Assembly (NCBI RefSeq): GCF_000687475.1
Contig: NC_057316.1
Location: 4,402,001 to 4,466,000 of the forward strand
Reading direction: 5' to 3'
Length of the DNA stretch: 64,000 nucleotides
DNA from: Ustilaginoidea virens
Lineage: Eukaryota > Ascomycota > Sordariomycetes > Hypocreales > Clavicipitaceae
Shown piece after piece: positions 11,694 to 22,301 of this stretch. The notes under the pieces were generated by a model. It saw nothing but the letters and a program-made list of their open reading frames with translations. It was not told the DNA's origin and did no database searches. How positions within the stretch are numbered: position 1 is the first letter of the stretch; each line of letters starts with the position of its first letter. A program made the translations under genes and the position numbers.

Positions 11694-12655
11694 GCCCGTT
11701 TGGGAATGGGGCAGCACGACGCACCCGAGAGCTCCTCCGCAATGTGAGCAAGTAGATCGGTGCCAATCTTGCTCTTTTCGCTCATGCCCGTAGAGTCCAC
11801 GATGACGCCGGAGCTGCGCACGCCCTCGTCCTCGCTCAGCCGCCCGCTGACCGTGCCGGCAAGCCTGCTGACCAGCTCCCTGTAAAAGTCGGCGTCGTCC
11901 TCGGGCGAGCTCCTGCCGTAGTAGTACACCAGGGGCAGCTTGACGGGCACGGCGCTCGGCCCGCTGGTCGGCGTGGAGCCCCAGCCGTCCGGGGCCTCGG
12001 GGTCCATGACGGTCGCGAAGACGCCGGCGCTCAGGGAGCCCGGCAGGCTGAGCATGCCCTCCCTGGGGTCGGCGTTGACCAGGATGGGCCCGTGGCCCTG
12101 GCGCGTCGCGTAGCTGGCCAGCGTCCTGGCCAGCGTGGTCTTGCCCGTGCCGGGCGGGCCGGCGATCAGGACGCGCGGCCCTGCCCGCCTGTCGCGCGCG
12201 GCCGCGTCGCGCATCTCGCTCAGCCGGGCGTGCAGGTTGATGTGCGAGTTGGCCGGGTTGGCGGGCGGGGTGGCGTACTCGGCGACAAAGTCGTCGTCGC
12301 AGCGGCCGTCGACCTCGAGCTCGCAGCCGTGCCAGGTGAGGATCTTGGACTTGACGCCCGCGAAGCGGTAGGCGTTGCGGAGGGCCAGCTCGACGCCGTC
12401 CTTTTCCGCCGTTCCGGAGAGCAGCTTGACGACGACGGCCCTGCCGATGGGGACTTCGAATCGCCACTCCCAGGCTGGTTTGAGCACAATCGTGCGTGTC
12501 GACGAGGCCACGGTCTGTTTTGAGGAGCGACGCGCAGTGTCAACCGGGTTACGCCGCGTCGTCAAATGGAATTCCAAAAGGAAATAAAAAAAAAATCGCC
12601 CGAGAGGCAGGTGACCTACCTGTGCCGGAATCTGACCCAAGCCTGGGATTGACAT
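10851..12655 (-). CDS. CLP1: CLP1, polyribonucleotide 5'-hydroxyl kinase / cleavage factor IA subunit
   Basis: Clp1 is a nuclear P-loop protein of pre-mRNA cleavage factor IA, where it binds Pcf11. Animal Clp1 is an active RNA 5' kinase, while the yeast protein is thought inactive. I place four exons at 12655-12620, 12514-11725, 11509-11243 and 11113-10851, giving about 451 residues, a normal length. Exon 1 is only 12 codons (MSIPGLGQIPAQ). The beta-rich N-domain (LKPAWEWRFEVP) is followed by the Walker A loop GPPGTGKTTLA (about residue 130), the mid-domain to VIVDSTGM, and the C-terminal domain after VNLIVVLGSNRIN. Phases fit across all junctions. Intron 2 (11724-11510) holds a 10-base C run, about 41 A and a GA run. 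Intron 3 has a CTAAC branch site but an AAG acceptor. The Walker A Lys is present, so nucleotide binding is expected; catalysis is uncertain. Confidence 0.92.
11606..11690. repeat. C10-A41-(GA)n compound homopolymer inside CLP1 intron 2
   Basis: A run of 10 C, then about 41 A, then roughly 13 GA units lies between the CLP1 donor at 11724 and acceptor at 11510. On the coding strand it reads TC repeats, poly-T, then poly-G. Confidence 0.9.
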
Positions 12656-13501
12656 TGTTTACAGCTGCTGCGTCGACGGAACCAAGCAGCTCCGCCCCGT
12701 CATGTTTCGAGATTGGGAAGGATGGCGGATTTTGCGAGCAGACGGTGACGGGAGCCTGCCTGCCATCTACGACGGTTTATCGATAACCAATGCGATCGAG
12801 GCTTTCTTTTTCCCCTTTATTTTTCTTTTCTTTTTTTTTTGGGGGGGGGGAATGCTGGGTGGGGAAGCAAGCCCAGCAGCAGCAAGCAACAACAAAGCAT
12901 TACCAGCAGCCCCGTTCGTTATTGTCTCACAAACAGAGTGGCGGACGCAAAGACACGCAAAAGTTACAAGCACAGCTAGTCAGAGAATCATATTGATCCC
13001 AGCCCGCATGCACAGACGGACTTCGCAGCTATTGAGGCTTTACGGGACGGATTTCCCGGCAACGCGCCTTGTGATGCTCGCTGTGAGCCAGCTGTCGTAC
13101 CCCTCTGCTTCTTCCTGGTAACCTTGCGCATGTCCATCCCCGGCACCTACAAGCACTCGTGCATGGATCTTGTCTTGTCCCTTCTAAATGCTGCCGATGA
13201 ATGCAATCATGGAAAAGAATAAAGAAAAAAAAAAAAAAAAAAAAAAAAAAGGGAAAACGCTGACGATTCCGGCAAAGCTCGGATCCCATGCCCCATGGGC
13301 TTGAGTTGCCCCCCAAAAACTGTGATGCTAGTCTTTTCTCGTTCATATACTGTCGTAAATCTCGCGCGTGGCGTTGTTTGCGTTGTTTGCGTTGGTTGCG
13401 TCGGTCGCCCGCTGTTTTTTGGGGCGCTTTTGGTTTTCAAGTACGGAGAACTCTCGGCTTCGGTTGCGTTACAAAGGCGTCGTGAGCAGGTGGCCAAATA
13501 T
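12656..13501. other. Intergenic: CLP1 promoter and 3' flank of the inositol polyphosphate kinase
   Basis: About 850 bases without a supportable gene. It contains a poly-T/poly-G stretch (12830-12850) and a run of about 24 A (13226-13250), both non-coding. Confidence 0.55.
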
Positions 13502-14790
13502 TCACTGCGCCATCTCTTCAAAAATGCTCGCCAAGCTCCTTACCCCGGTGAGGATGTTCTCGTCGGGGCCTTGGCCTGGCGTCCATGCAGCATGGGCGAA
13601 ATCGATGAGCTTCAGGCTGTAAATTTGCGGAAGAGACACCTCGAGTTCGGAGAGTTCGGAAGCGTCATCCTCGACTTGATCGAGATCCTCGTCGTCCAAG
13701 CCAATGCCACTATCAATGCGCTTGGTGGTCCGGGTACACGATGCATGCTGCTCCGCCGACTCCACAATGAGGTTGTTTTGTTGGATGGCGTTTCGAAGAG
13801 CCTCGCCGTCACCCTCGTAGACGAACAGAAGTGATGGTGAAAACATGCGGGTCTCATGCCTCGACAGGACGTCGCGCACCTGGGCGAGATCGCGCGCAAA
13901 CGCTGAGCAGACGGCTTGGCCCAGATCTTGGTCAATGCCAGCAGCCTTGTTGAAGATGAAGCGTCTGAACTCGTCGACCACGTTGTCCTCGTTTACGGAA
14001 ACGCGGCCGTAATCCTTGTCATAGATCTTGTACTCTTCTTGGTCCAACTCTGACGCATCGTCGGATCCGCGGAAAACTCTCATGCCAGCAATGCGGAATC
14101 CAAGACTGCCGTGTGTCGTTTCGGCGCTGATCTTGTCGAAGCGCTCCTTCTTTTGCAGCGGCGCATCGTCCGCCCATAGGCGAACTCCCAACTTGACGTC
14201 GAGGATGTTGGCGCGCTTGAACCCGTGAGTGGCATTCCCCAACGCGATGGCTTTGTCGGTCTTGATCTTCTTGCCCTTGGAGGGTATCCACGTCACGTCA
14301 TCTGCTGGCTGAGGGGTCCCAGGAGCTTGTGCGATTTGCTCCGCAACAGAGGCGAGGATCTGATCCTTGGCAGTCTCTAGCGTACCGTTTTCGGAGATGA
14401 CTCCAGCAACGGCGTCGTCAATGCCGCCGTGAACCGGGTCGCTCAAGACGAGAGTCCCCATGAACAAAGGCATGAGTTCTGCCAAGTCGGGATATCGTCT
14501 GTTGGCCGACTGGTAAAAGTCGATTTCGGCTTGCGTACATGGTTTGATGAACAGTCCGCCATCGGCGTCACATAAAGTCCCAGCACTATGAAAAGGGCGC
14601 ATCCATTAGTCTGCTGCTCTTTCGACCGAGCGCGCACAGCTGTTGCGACATGGGCTTTGATGGGGATGGTCGGGCTGAATAGCCACGGCGAAGCAGCGGT
14701 TGGGGGGGGGGGGGCTTTTACTCACTGTCCTGCCACGGCATAATTGTACTGGCGGAGATCCTCCGGACGAGGAAGTTGCTTTGCACCCAT
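13502..14790 (-). CDS. Inositol polyphosphate (multi)kinase, Arg82/Ipk2-type
   Basis: IPK-family kinases phosphorylate inositol tris- and tetrakisphosphate. The yeast member Arg82 makes IP4/IP5 in the nucleus and also supports ArgR-Mcm1 transcription and phosphate signalling. Two exons, 14790-14726 and 14585-13502, join GTGAGT/TAG in phase 2 to restore VAGHAGTLCDADG, the conserved N-terminal G-x-L-C-D element. The product is about 382 residues. It shows the KPCTQAEIDFY entry, the family signature ILDVKLGVRLW (P-x-x-x-D-x-K-x-G class, about residues 149-159), SLLFVYEGD, and the C-terminal metal-binding SLKLIDFAHAAW (about 343-354). An acidic linker (DDEDLDQVEDDASELSELE) precedes that last motif. 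The start is the first in-frame Met before the conserved region. Distinguishing IPMK from IP3 or IP6 kinase needs a phylogeny; the compact length favours IPMK. Confidence 0.88.
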
Positions 14791-16268
14791 TCCGTTGTAC
14801 AGGATCGCCGTCTGTTTCGAATCGCAACAGGCGACAACCCCACACGGTTCCAGGTTGAATATGGAGCAGCGGAGGAAGTACCGGGTCGATGGAATGAAAT
14901 GATGCGGGAGGAAGGAGGATTTTTGATACCCGCGATGGTGGACGAGGCGCAGGGACAGTTGGTCAAGGGTTGCAAAGCGGCAAGTGAGTTGCCTCGGACA
15001 GAAAAACCACGAGATGGAAGCGAAATATCCCTTGGTGATGAGATCTGGGGCGGCGTATCGAAATTGACAAACGGAAGATTGGCGGTTCAGCTTCTTTAAA
15101 AAAAAAAAAAAAAGTTGAAAAGTAAATAAAAAACAAACATCGACCACTTCCCAACAGCGGTATGAAAGGGTTGGTCGAGGGGCGTACTGTCTTCCAGCTA
15201 TGCGACGGATGGCTTTGAGGCAGAAAAGTCATAGAGGGTGGAGGGGTGTTCACCGTTCACGCAGAAAGCAGCCGCAAGGCATTATGAGGTACATGTACCC
15301 TGAGTACTCCGTACTAGTACAGGTTATGTGGAGGGGTGCCAGGATCGACTGGGGCCAAATGCCTGGGCAGATGGCAGATGAGTGAGTGGGTAGGGTGACG
15401 TTGACTGATTAGGTAGGTTAGATGATACCTGTTGGTGCTTTTTGATTGAGGAATCAGGCAGGAATCAGAAATCATGCGCAGCGCAAAGTCTCGCAAAGCC
15501 TCGCAAAGCCTCGCAAAGCCCAGCAGTCAACCCGTCGACAGCCAAACCTGGAGGGGGTTGATAGGGTTGATATGTACATAGTACCTTGCGCAGCAGTCTG
15601 TGCTCCGTACAACGCTACATGTAGGCTAGGGCGGGTTTGGCGACAGGCACGGAGCATTCCTAGGAGGTAGGTACTGTCTGGTACGTCCGTACCTTTTCAA
15701 AACATGATCAGTGGGCCCAATCAGTGGGTCCGGCCTGCTTTTGGTCAAGGGCATGCCGATGCCAGCCAGCTGCTCTCCCCGCATGATGACGCAGCCAGGC
15801 CCCAGGCCCCAGCCAGGTGATGGATAACTGCATGTGGACCTCCCCAAGCGCCCAGCGCCCGAGCGAGTACTTAGTATTTAGTACCTGGTGTGAGGACTCC
15901 GACTAGGGTGGCAAGAGCCATCAGACTCGCTCATGGCAAACGAGAAACGGGTCAAACAAGTCACGCTCACCGCAACGCAACGCAACGGGCTCAGCGGGCT
16001 TAGCGGGCTCAACTCATTGGCCGGATGGTGTCAGGCTTGCGTGACGTGCGACAGAATCCCCAACCAGACGAGTCCTGCATCGTTCGTGGGAGCACAGCAG
16101 TTGGCTCAGCCACAGCCCAGCACAACGCCATCCTAAAGTCGCGGCTTCCGCCAGGGGCTGTGCCTTGGGCGTCTTGGGCTGAATCTGCCTTGCCAAGTTG
16201 ACGGTCTGGTCCGCAGTAACGGCTGGGAGCACCTCAATTAGCACGCACTGAACAGCAGCACCTTGATA
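14791..16268. other. Intergenic region between the inositol kinase promoter and the retrotransposon island
   Basis: Most of the interval is unremarkable. There is an A-run at 15098-15113 and a short CTCGCAAAGC repeat at 15489-15523. Repeated GTAC-containing words (for example GTACATGTACC and CTCCGTAC) occur from 15290 to 15700, and CAACG/AGCGGGCT repeats at 15974-16010. No gene is supported. Confidence 0.5.
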
Positions 16269-16273
16269 GTAGG
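16269..16273. repeat. Left target-site duplication of the outer element, GTAGG
   Basis: The five bases GTAGG precede the TG start of the left LTR and recur at 30146-30150 directly after the right LTR. A 5-bp duplication is typical of Copia integrases. Confidence 0.85.
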
Positions 16274-16469
16274 TGTCGGCGGGGATACCGGTGGATCATC
16301 ACATGTGTCGGGAATGTCCGGATACGAATGTGGCATATATAACCGAGGGAATAGTAGCCCCTTAGGGTTACCCCCGTGCCCACTATAAATAGCTAGTGAC
16401 CTGAGTACTGTTGAGATAGGTTAGGTCAACCCTTTATAATATACCGCTTTCTCTCCCTGCTTCCTGACA
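16274..16469 (+). repeat. Left LTR of the outer element
   Basis: 196 bases, from TGTCGGCGGGGATACC to CTTCCTGACA. It contains the TATA-like CTATAAATAG. It differs from the right LTR by transitions that are almost all CpA/TpA or TpG/TpA, plus a 2-base indel near the start. Confidence 0.92.
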
Positions 16470-16484
16470 TGGTAGCAATTATGA
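16470..16484 (+). other. Putative primer binding site of the outer element (3' end of initiator tRNA)
   Basis: Immediately after the LTR the sequence reads TGGTAGCAATTATGA. TGGTAGC is complementary to the ...GCTACCA 3' end of yeast-type initiator tRNA-Met, the primer used by Ty1-like elements. Only about seven bases match; the next bases could be RIP-altered. Confidence 0.4.
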
Positions 16485-18316
16485 AAATAACACAACAACC
16501 TCATTCTCATCCTTTTATTAGGTGCTATAGCACTATATCGTTCGATATCTAAGATTGTGCTACAGTTACCATTCTCCTCGGATATCTATTAAGGTGTGAT
16601 AATAGATTCCTGCTAGATCTATTGAAACCTTATATTACTATTATACTCGTGTAGCCTCTTATAATAAAAAGGAAGCTATTCGGAAGATCGCGACACTTTT
16701 CGTGGTTCAACTTTATCTGTAATTAACCTATTCAGTCAGATAATCAGCCTTTCGTGCCCAGAACGTTACAAATAGTAAAGATAAGTGCCGATATAGTTAA
16801 TTATAATAAACCTATATACATTCTGATATCCCGATACGAGTGGGATATCTAGTATAATTATATTCGGAGCGAGGCTCAAGCAAAGAAGGTATAGGATCTC
16901 GTTAATTCTAATTAAGCAGTAATCCTTAATAAACCTAAGGATATTACACTCTAACTATATCGACCTATTCTAGTATAATTATTGGTGTCGATATTAAGAG
17001 AAACACTAATAGAAAGTAGTCCTTCTAGGAATATAAGGGCAGCCTCAGTATTAAGGGCAGCCGCAATATAAAGCTATTTACAGCCAGACTAATAGCTAGA
17101 AGACCCAAATAATTATTTCAAACGGAGATAAATCCTAGATAGCCTAGGCCCTAACGAATAAGCTACTCTCGTTAATATTATATTAAGAAACAACCGGCAT
17201 AATTATACCAAGCTGGAACGGGCCCTTTCTAAATATATAGAATGGTTTAATACAACCCTCGGCCTAGAATTTAAGTAGATAATAGCGATAAGGTCGATAA
17301 TAAGGGATAAATTACGTATCTTAATTAAACGCATGCAGCCGGTAAAGATTGCTATTACCGAGCATATTATATAGCACTTCGTTTAGGTTATAGAATAGAA
17401 TCTCAATAAATATAACATTTTGGAATAGCTTAGTAAAGTATTAACTATTTACGACCGATTGGAATAAAGTAGCTTAATCCTCCTATTAGGGAATAAGCCT
17501 GTTAATATATTAGCGAAAGCCCTCTCTTAGAAGTATCCTAGCATCTAGGATAATATCGATTAAGAGATTACTAGAGCCGAAAAGCGAGGGCAATATATTA
17601 ACTTTCGTAAGATTATTAAAGATGCGAGGCAATAGGTAGAGCTTTAAGAAAAAAGGAATATTACTACTAAAAGGAAGTATACCGTATTTACTATTAAAAG
17701 AAAGCCTTTATTAAAGGCCGCCGCCACCCCTAGGAATACTACCGGTATAGCTTCAGCTTCAGCTTTAAAGGAACTATTATTAGAATCAACGCCTTATAAA
17801 TACTATAAGTAACCGTATATTAAGAAGAAGGGACCGTATTATAAAAGCTATTAGGCTTTTATTCCTTTTTTAGCGCCTAATAAATTCCGCTTAAAGATTC
17901 GGAAGGAAACTAAAAAGGCCGCGATAGCAAAAATAAAATAGGAAAGCAAAAAAGTATAAGCTGCGTTTAAGGCCTTTTAAGATATATATAATAACGACGA
18001 TAATAATAATAAGAATGACTTAATTAAATCGAAGGGAAAAGAAAAAAAGAAGCAGGCCTTTACCGCAAAAGGTATTTCTACTAAGTCCTTCTCTAACGAA
18101 TCTCCCGCTTTATAGGCTTATATTATTATTAATATTAGTGTAACGGTATATATATTTAACGACGAAAAGTGGTTTCTATATATTAATAAGGCTATCGATT
18201 AGTATATTCGAGGTATATCGGGCACTACTAGGGTCTAAAGTATTAGAACCGTTCAAATCGTACTAGAAGATAGACGAATTATTACCTTTGCCGATATTCT
18301 ATATATTCTCGGGATA
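16485..18316 (+). pseudogene. Degenerate gag region of the outer Copia element
   Basis: The plus-strand frame is recognisable only in fragments between TAG/TAA codons, with Lys-rich segments towards 18.0 kb. A stretch near 17,800-17,860 looks like a CCHC zinc knuckle whose Cys (TGT) and His (CAT) codons have become TAT. That is what C-to-T on both strands would do, but the identification is weak. The region ends at the TTTAT target of the solo LTR. Confidence 0.5.
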
Positions 18317-18321
18317 TTTAT
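18317..18321. repeat. Target-site duplication of the solo LTR, TTTAT (left)
   Basis: TTTAT lies at 18317-18321 and is repeated at 19069-19073. This defines the LTR as 5'-TG...TA-3', the same boundaries that give the inner full-length element a perfect 5-bp duplication. Confidence 0.8.
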
Positions 18322-19068
18322 TGTTAAAATCCTATAGTAGCCTACTAGGCTGCTGGCCTAATGCCCTACTGGCTTACTGACCTTCTGGCCCTCATACCGC
18401 CTCTTGGACTTATGGTAGTCTTACCTTAGGCCTTTGCCTTTTACCTTAGGATTTTCAGTGGATTATTTACTGTATATCAAGTAAGTAGGCCTTAAGGTAG
18501 GCCTTGTTAAAAAGGTGTGGCATTGCTAAATTAGCGTGGTGGGCCTACTAGTGTGGTGGCGGCCTACTAGTGTGGTGGCTAGTCTACTAGTGTGGTGGGT
18601 AGTCACTAGCGTGGTGGCTAGTTACTAGTGTGGTGACTAGTTACTAGTGCGGTGGTTAGGGTGGTTGGAAAGGCTGGATATAGTGGGGCTGCTGACGTAT
18701 TATATACGTGGCATAGCGAGCATTACGGGGAGCTTTCTTACTGGCTACTCTGGATGCCTGGGCCCACCCCTCCTTCGTGTATATATAGGATAGCTTTCCC
18801 CCTTCTTTCTAGATAGTAGAAGGGTAGCACAATCGAGTCTATTAATGCACTATATGCCTCTTAACTTCTTACCTTCCCTGCGTTTTCTGGTTATCTTATA
18901 TTTGCCTTGCCTTTACACTTGCCCTGCTTTATAGCACTTGTATAGTCTTAGGACTTGGTGAAAAATCTAGTATTTATACTAAGATTAGTTCATAGGTCGC
19001 AGACAGTCTCGTGCCATCTAGCTAGCTAGTAAGGCTCTGCTTTTATAGTGACCTTAAGAATTGCAATA
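18322..19068 (+). mobile_element. Solo LTR of the inner-element family, opposite orientation to the inner element
   Basis: 747 bases from TGTTAAAATCCTATAG to GAATTGCAATA. It is the reverse complement of the LTRs at 21413-22174 and 27956-28717 with scattered differences and small indels. The internal region is absent, so this is a recombination remnant of an earlier insertion. It carries the LTR's own tandem block (CTAGTGTGGTGG units, about 18535-18660) and the TATA-like TATATATAGG. Some differences from the inner LTRs are RIP-type in the solo copy, others in the inner copies. Confidence 0.9.
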
Positions 19069-19073
19069 TTTAT

Positions 19074-21412
19074 TAATATTCTTTCTGAATTATTAATAAA
19101 AAAGAAAGGATTATATTAGAATACTAAGACGGATAGAATTTACCTTAGGAAAGGAAGAATATAAGAAAATATCTTTTAGATCCACCGAATTGAAGAGAAA
19201 CCCTGCATTCTATATCAGGCAGGCGGAAATAATATACCTATAAGCGAATTTCTTATAAGGGCTTAGAATTTTAGAGAAGAAAAGCCTTAATATACCTATT
19301 TAGCTCGAGGAGATAATCGCCAGCTGAAGATTTCAATAAAAATACCTCATACTATATAGCACGCCCGATTTAGGCACCCGGGAAGGGATCCAATAGATTA
19401 CATCTTTAAGGATATATTAAATATGCCTCCTAAGCAGGCAAAATCGGATTATAAGGTTTATAGCAGCGTGAAAATTATATAGTAGATTTTATAATACCCG
19501 TAAGAGGCATTAATGCCTTAGGAACCCTTTAAGGTTATATCTTTTAACCTTTTCGTATAATCACCTACTTTCAATAGTAATAAATATATCGCATTATTTA
19601 TCTGCCGATTTATAGGAATAAGGTCAATATTCATAATACCTAGGAAATCAGACCTTCTGGGTTATTAGCTAACCTTCGAGCATCGGGTTCTACGCCTATA
19701 TAATATAAAAATCGTAATAGTTATTTCTAATAACAAAATAGTGCTTTAGATATTACGAAGTCGGGAAGAAGCTAGGCAGAAAGGCATTATGCTTCGGTTA
19801 TCGAGCCTTAGTTACTAATATTAGAATGGTTATATTAAACATTCTAAGAGGGTATTAAAGATAAAGATATTACTTCTAAGCACATAAGTAGGATTCCCTA
19901 AGGATCTATAGCCTATTACGGCAGAAGCAGCAGTATATCTATTAAATCGTATGCCTTAGAAATTATTTTATGATAATTAGAAATCGCTACTTTAAATCCT
20001 TCAACTTTAGCTTTAATAGAATCGGCCTGCCTAGGGATATCTACCGGAAGATATGCGCCCTTATATTTACTACCTTCGCGCTTATAGATATATGGCCTAT
20101 ATGATAACGAGGGATAGGATATTATACGCCGGTCTAAAGCTTAATTAGAGGGCTTATATCGGCTATTTGGTAGGATATATCTCTATAACCTAATACCTAA
20201 TTTAGGTGCCTTTATTAAAGAGAAGCTATTAATTCAACTTAAGCTATATTATATTTAATGAGACGATCTTCTATAAGGATAAGGAACAATTGCCGATACT
20301 AGCCAAATAGAGGGAGAACCTAAATACCTTTATTAGTAATATAGAGGAAACCCCTATCGTCGATGACTTCAAGCTTATTATATTAGGGAATCTGATTAAG
20401 AACCCCTTTGCTGATAAGGCTACTATTAATTAGGGCACTACGCTAATTGACACAATTGAGGCTATTAATACTATTAACAATGCCCCTCAACCTAATGCTA
20501 TTGACTTAAAGGTTATAGACTACCCCGAAGAGTCAATCGCTTAAGTATTACTTCCGTCCCCGCTATTTTCGCCTGAGTTGGACGATTAGACCGAGCCGAT
20601 ACCTCCCCTCGATGATATATTTTATATTAAGATAGAGAAAAAGGCTTATAAGGTCTTTATGGCAGCTATTATAAAGCCGTTAGCTATAATAGAGACCCTT
20701 TATATTACGAATATGCCTAAGGAGCCGGCGATATAGAGAGAGCTTTAAAAGTATCCTAAGCGCGAGGAATTTATTGCTACCGCTAAGGAAGAATACGGCA
20801 AGGTCACCAATAGGGAGATTAGGTGTATTATTCATCGGAATAATTCATCTATAGACCCTAAGATTAAGCCATTAGACCTAAAGTAGGTATTTGCCTATAA
20901 ATGGGACTAAGATGGCTTCCTCACCGGTTATAAGGCCCGATTATATATTTATAGTAATTAATAACCTTTCGACCTTCGTAATACCTAGGCTACTATACTT
21001 GCGGTATATACTTTTCGCCTCCTAATGGCCCTAATATATTACTTTAACCTAGATACGCACTAATACGATTTTATTATAGCCTTCCTAAATGCGCTATTTG
21101 ACGAGACTGTCTATTATAAGCAGCCTAACGGATTTCACAATAGTTATTCGTATATTAAGCTATTGCATGCCCTTTATGGGCTTCGAAGGTCGCTATTACT
21201 ATGGTTTAAAGAGCTATCACGATTCTTAATAGAAAGGGGCTTCATATAGGTCTGCGAGGACCCCTATATCTTTATTAATGATACCCTTATTATGTTCTTC
21301 TATATAGATAACCTAGTCATCTTATATTATAAGTCATAGGCAGAGGCATTTAAGTCATTTTATGCTGCGTTAATAGGCGCTTTTAAGATTAAGGACCTCG
21401 GCGAGTTATATT
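19074..21412 (+). pseudogene. Degenerate pol of the outer Copia element, first part (integrase to reverse transcriptase)
   Basis: The part from about 20.95 kb is clear reverse transcriptase: FRLLMALIYYFNLDTH, AFLNALFDETVYYKQPNGF, LLHALYGLRRSLLLWFKEL, then the active-site segment FFYIDNLVILYY at about 21297-21330, and KIKDLGEL just before the break. The catalytic motif reads YIDN instead of Y-x-D-D; the last Asp-to-Asn change is a G-to-A transition. Many TAG/TAA codons interrupt. The frame stops at the ATATT target where the inner element entered, and resumes at 28723. Confidence 0.8.
21408..21412. repeat. Target-site duplication of the inner element, ATATT (left)
   Basis: ATATT at 21408-21412 recurs at 28718-28722, flanking the inner element exactly. 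Confidence 0.85.
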
Positions 21413-22174
21413 TATTGCAATTCTCAAGGTCACTATAAAGCAAAGCCTTACTAGCTAGCTAGATGGCACAAGACTGTCTGCGACCTGTGAACTAATCTTA
21501 GTATAAATACTAGATTTTTCACCAAGTCCTAAGACTATACAAGTGCTATAAAGCAGGGCAAGTGTAAAGGCAAGGCAAATATAAGATAACCAGAAACGCA
21601 GGGAAGGTGGAAGTTAAGAGGCATATAGTGCATTAACAGACTCGATTGTGCTGCCCTTCTACTATCTAGAAAGAAGGGGGAAAGCTATCCTATATATACA
21701 CGAAGGAGGGGTGGGCCCAGGCATCCAGGGAAGCCAGTAAGGGGGCTCCCCGTAATGCTCGCTATGATACGTCAGCAACCCCGCTATATCCGACCTTTCC
21801 AACCACCCTAACCACCGCACTAGTAATTAGTCACCGTACTAATAACTAGCCACCACGCTAGTGACTAACCACCACACTAGTGGACTAGCCACCACGCTAG
21901 TAGGCCACCACGCTAATTTAGCAATGCCACACCACGCTAGTAGGCCGCCACCACGCTAGTAGGCAACCACGCTAATTTAGCAATGCCACACCTTTTCAAC
22001 AAGGCCTACCTTACTTGATATATAGTAAATAATCCACTGAAAATCCTTAAGGTAAAAGGCAAAGGCCTAAGGTAATACTACCATAAGTCCAAGAGGCGGT
22101 ATAAGGGCCAGAAGGTTAGTAGGCCAGTAGGGCATAAGGCCAGCAGCCTAGTAGGCTACTATAGGATTTTAACA
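21413..22174 (-). repeat. 3' LTR of the inner element
   Basis: 762 bases. In element orientation it runs from TGTTAAAATCC to TTGCAATA. It includes a block of CCACCACGCTAGTAGG-like units (about 21840-21990 on the plus strand) and a TATATATA box. Confidence 0.95.
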
Positions 22175-22182
22175 CCCCCTCT
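22175..22182 (-). other. Polypurine tract of the inner element
   Basis: Directly upstream of the 3' LTR the minus strand reads GAGGGGG followed by the TG of the LTR, the usual plus-strand primer for LTR elements. Confidence 0.75.
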
Positions 22183-22301
22183 GATTAGCTACTGTAATAG
22201 CAAGCTAATCGTCGTATCAAGGATAGTAAAAGAAAATGCCATAAAAGTGCTAAGGAAAAATATAGGAAAAACCTTAGTAAGTTAATATAAGTTAGTATAA
22301 G

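Noticed and set aside
11568..12467. 299-residue Arg/Ala-rich frame on the minus strand
   Set aside because: Shadow of CLP1 exon 2 in another frame, extended by the poly-T intron.
18314..19076. 8-bp target duplication (ATATTTAT) around the solo LTR
   Set aside because: It fits the solo LTR only if the LTR ends at TGCA, but then the inner element has no duplication. Ending the LTR at TTGCAATA gives 5-bp duplications for both insertions, the expected Copia size.
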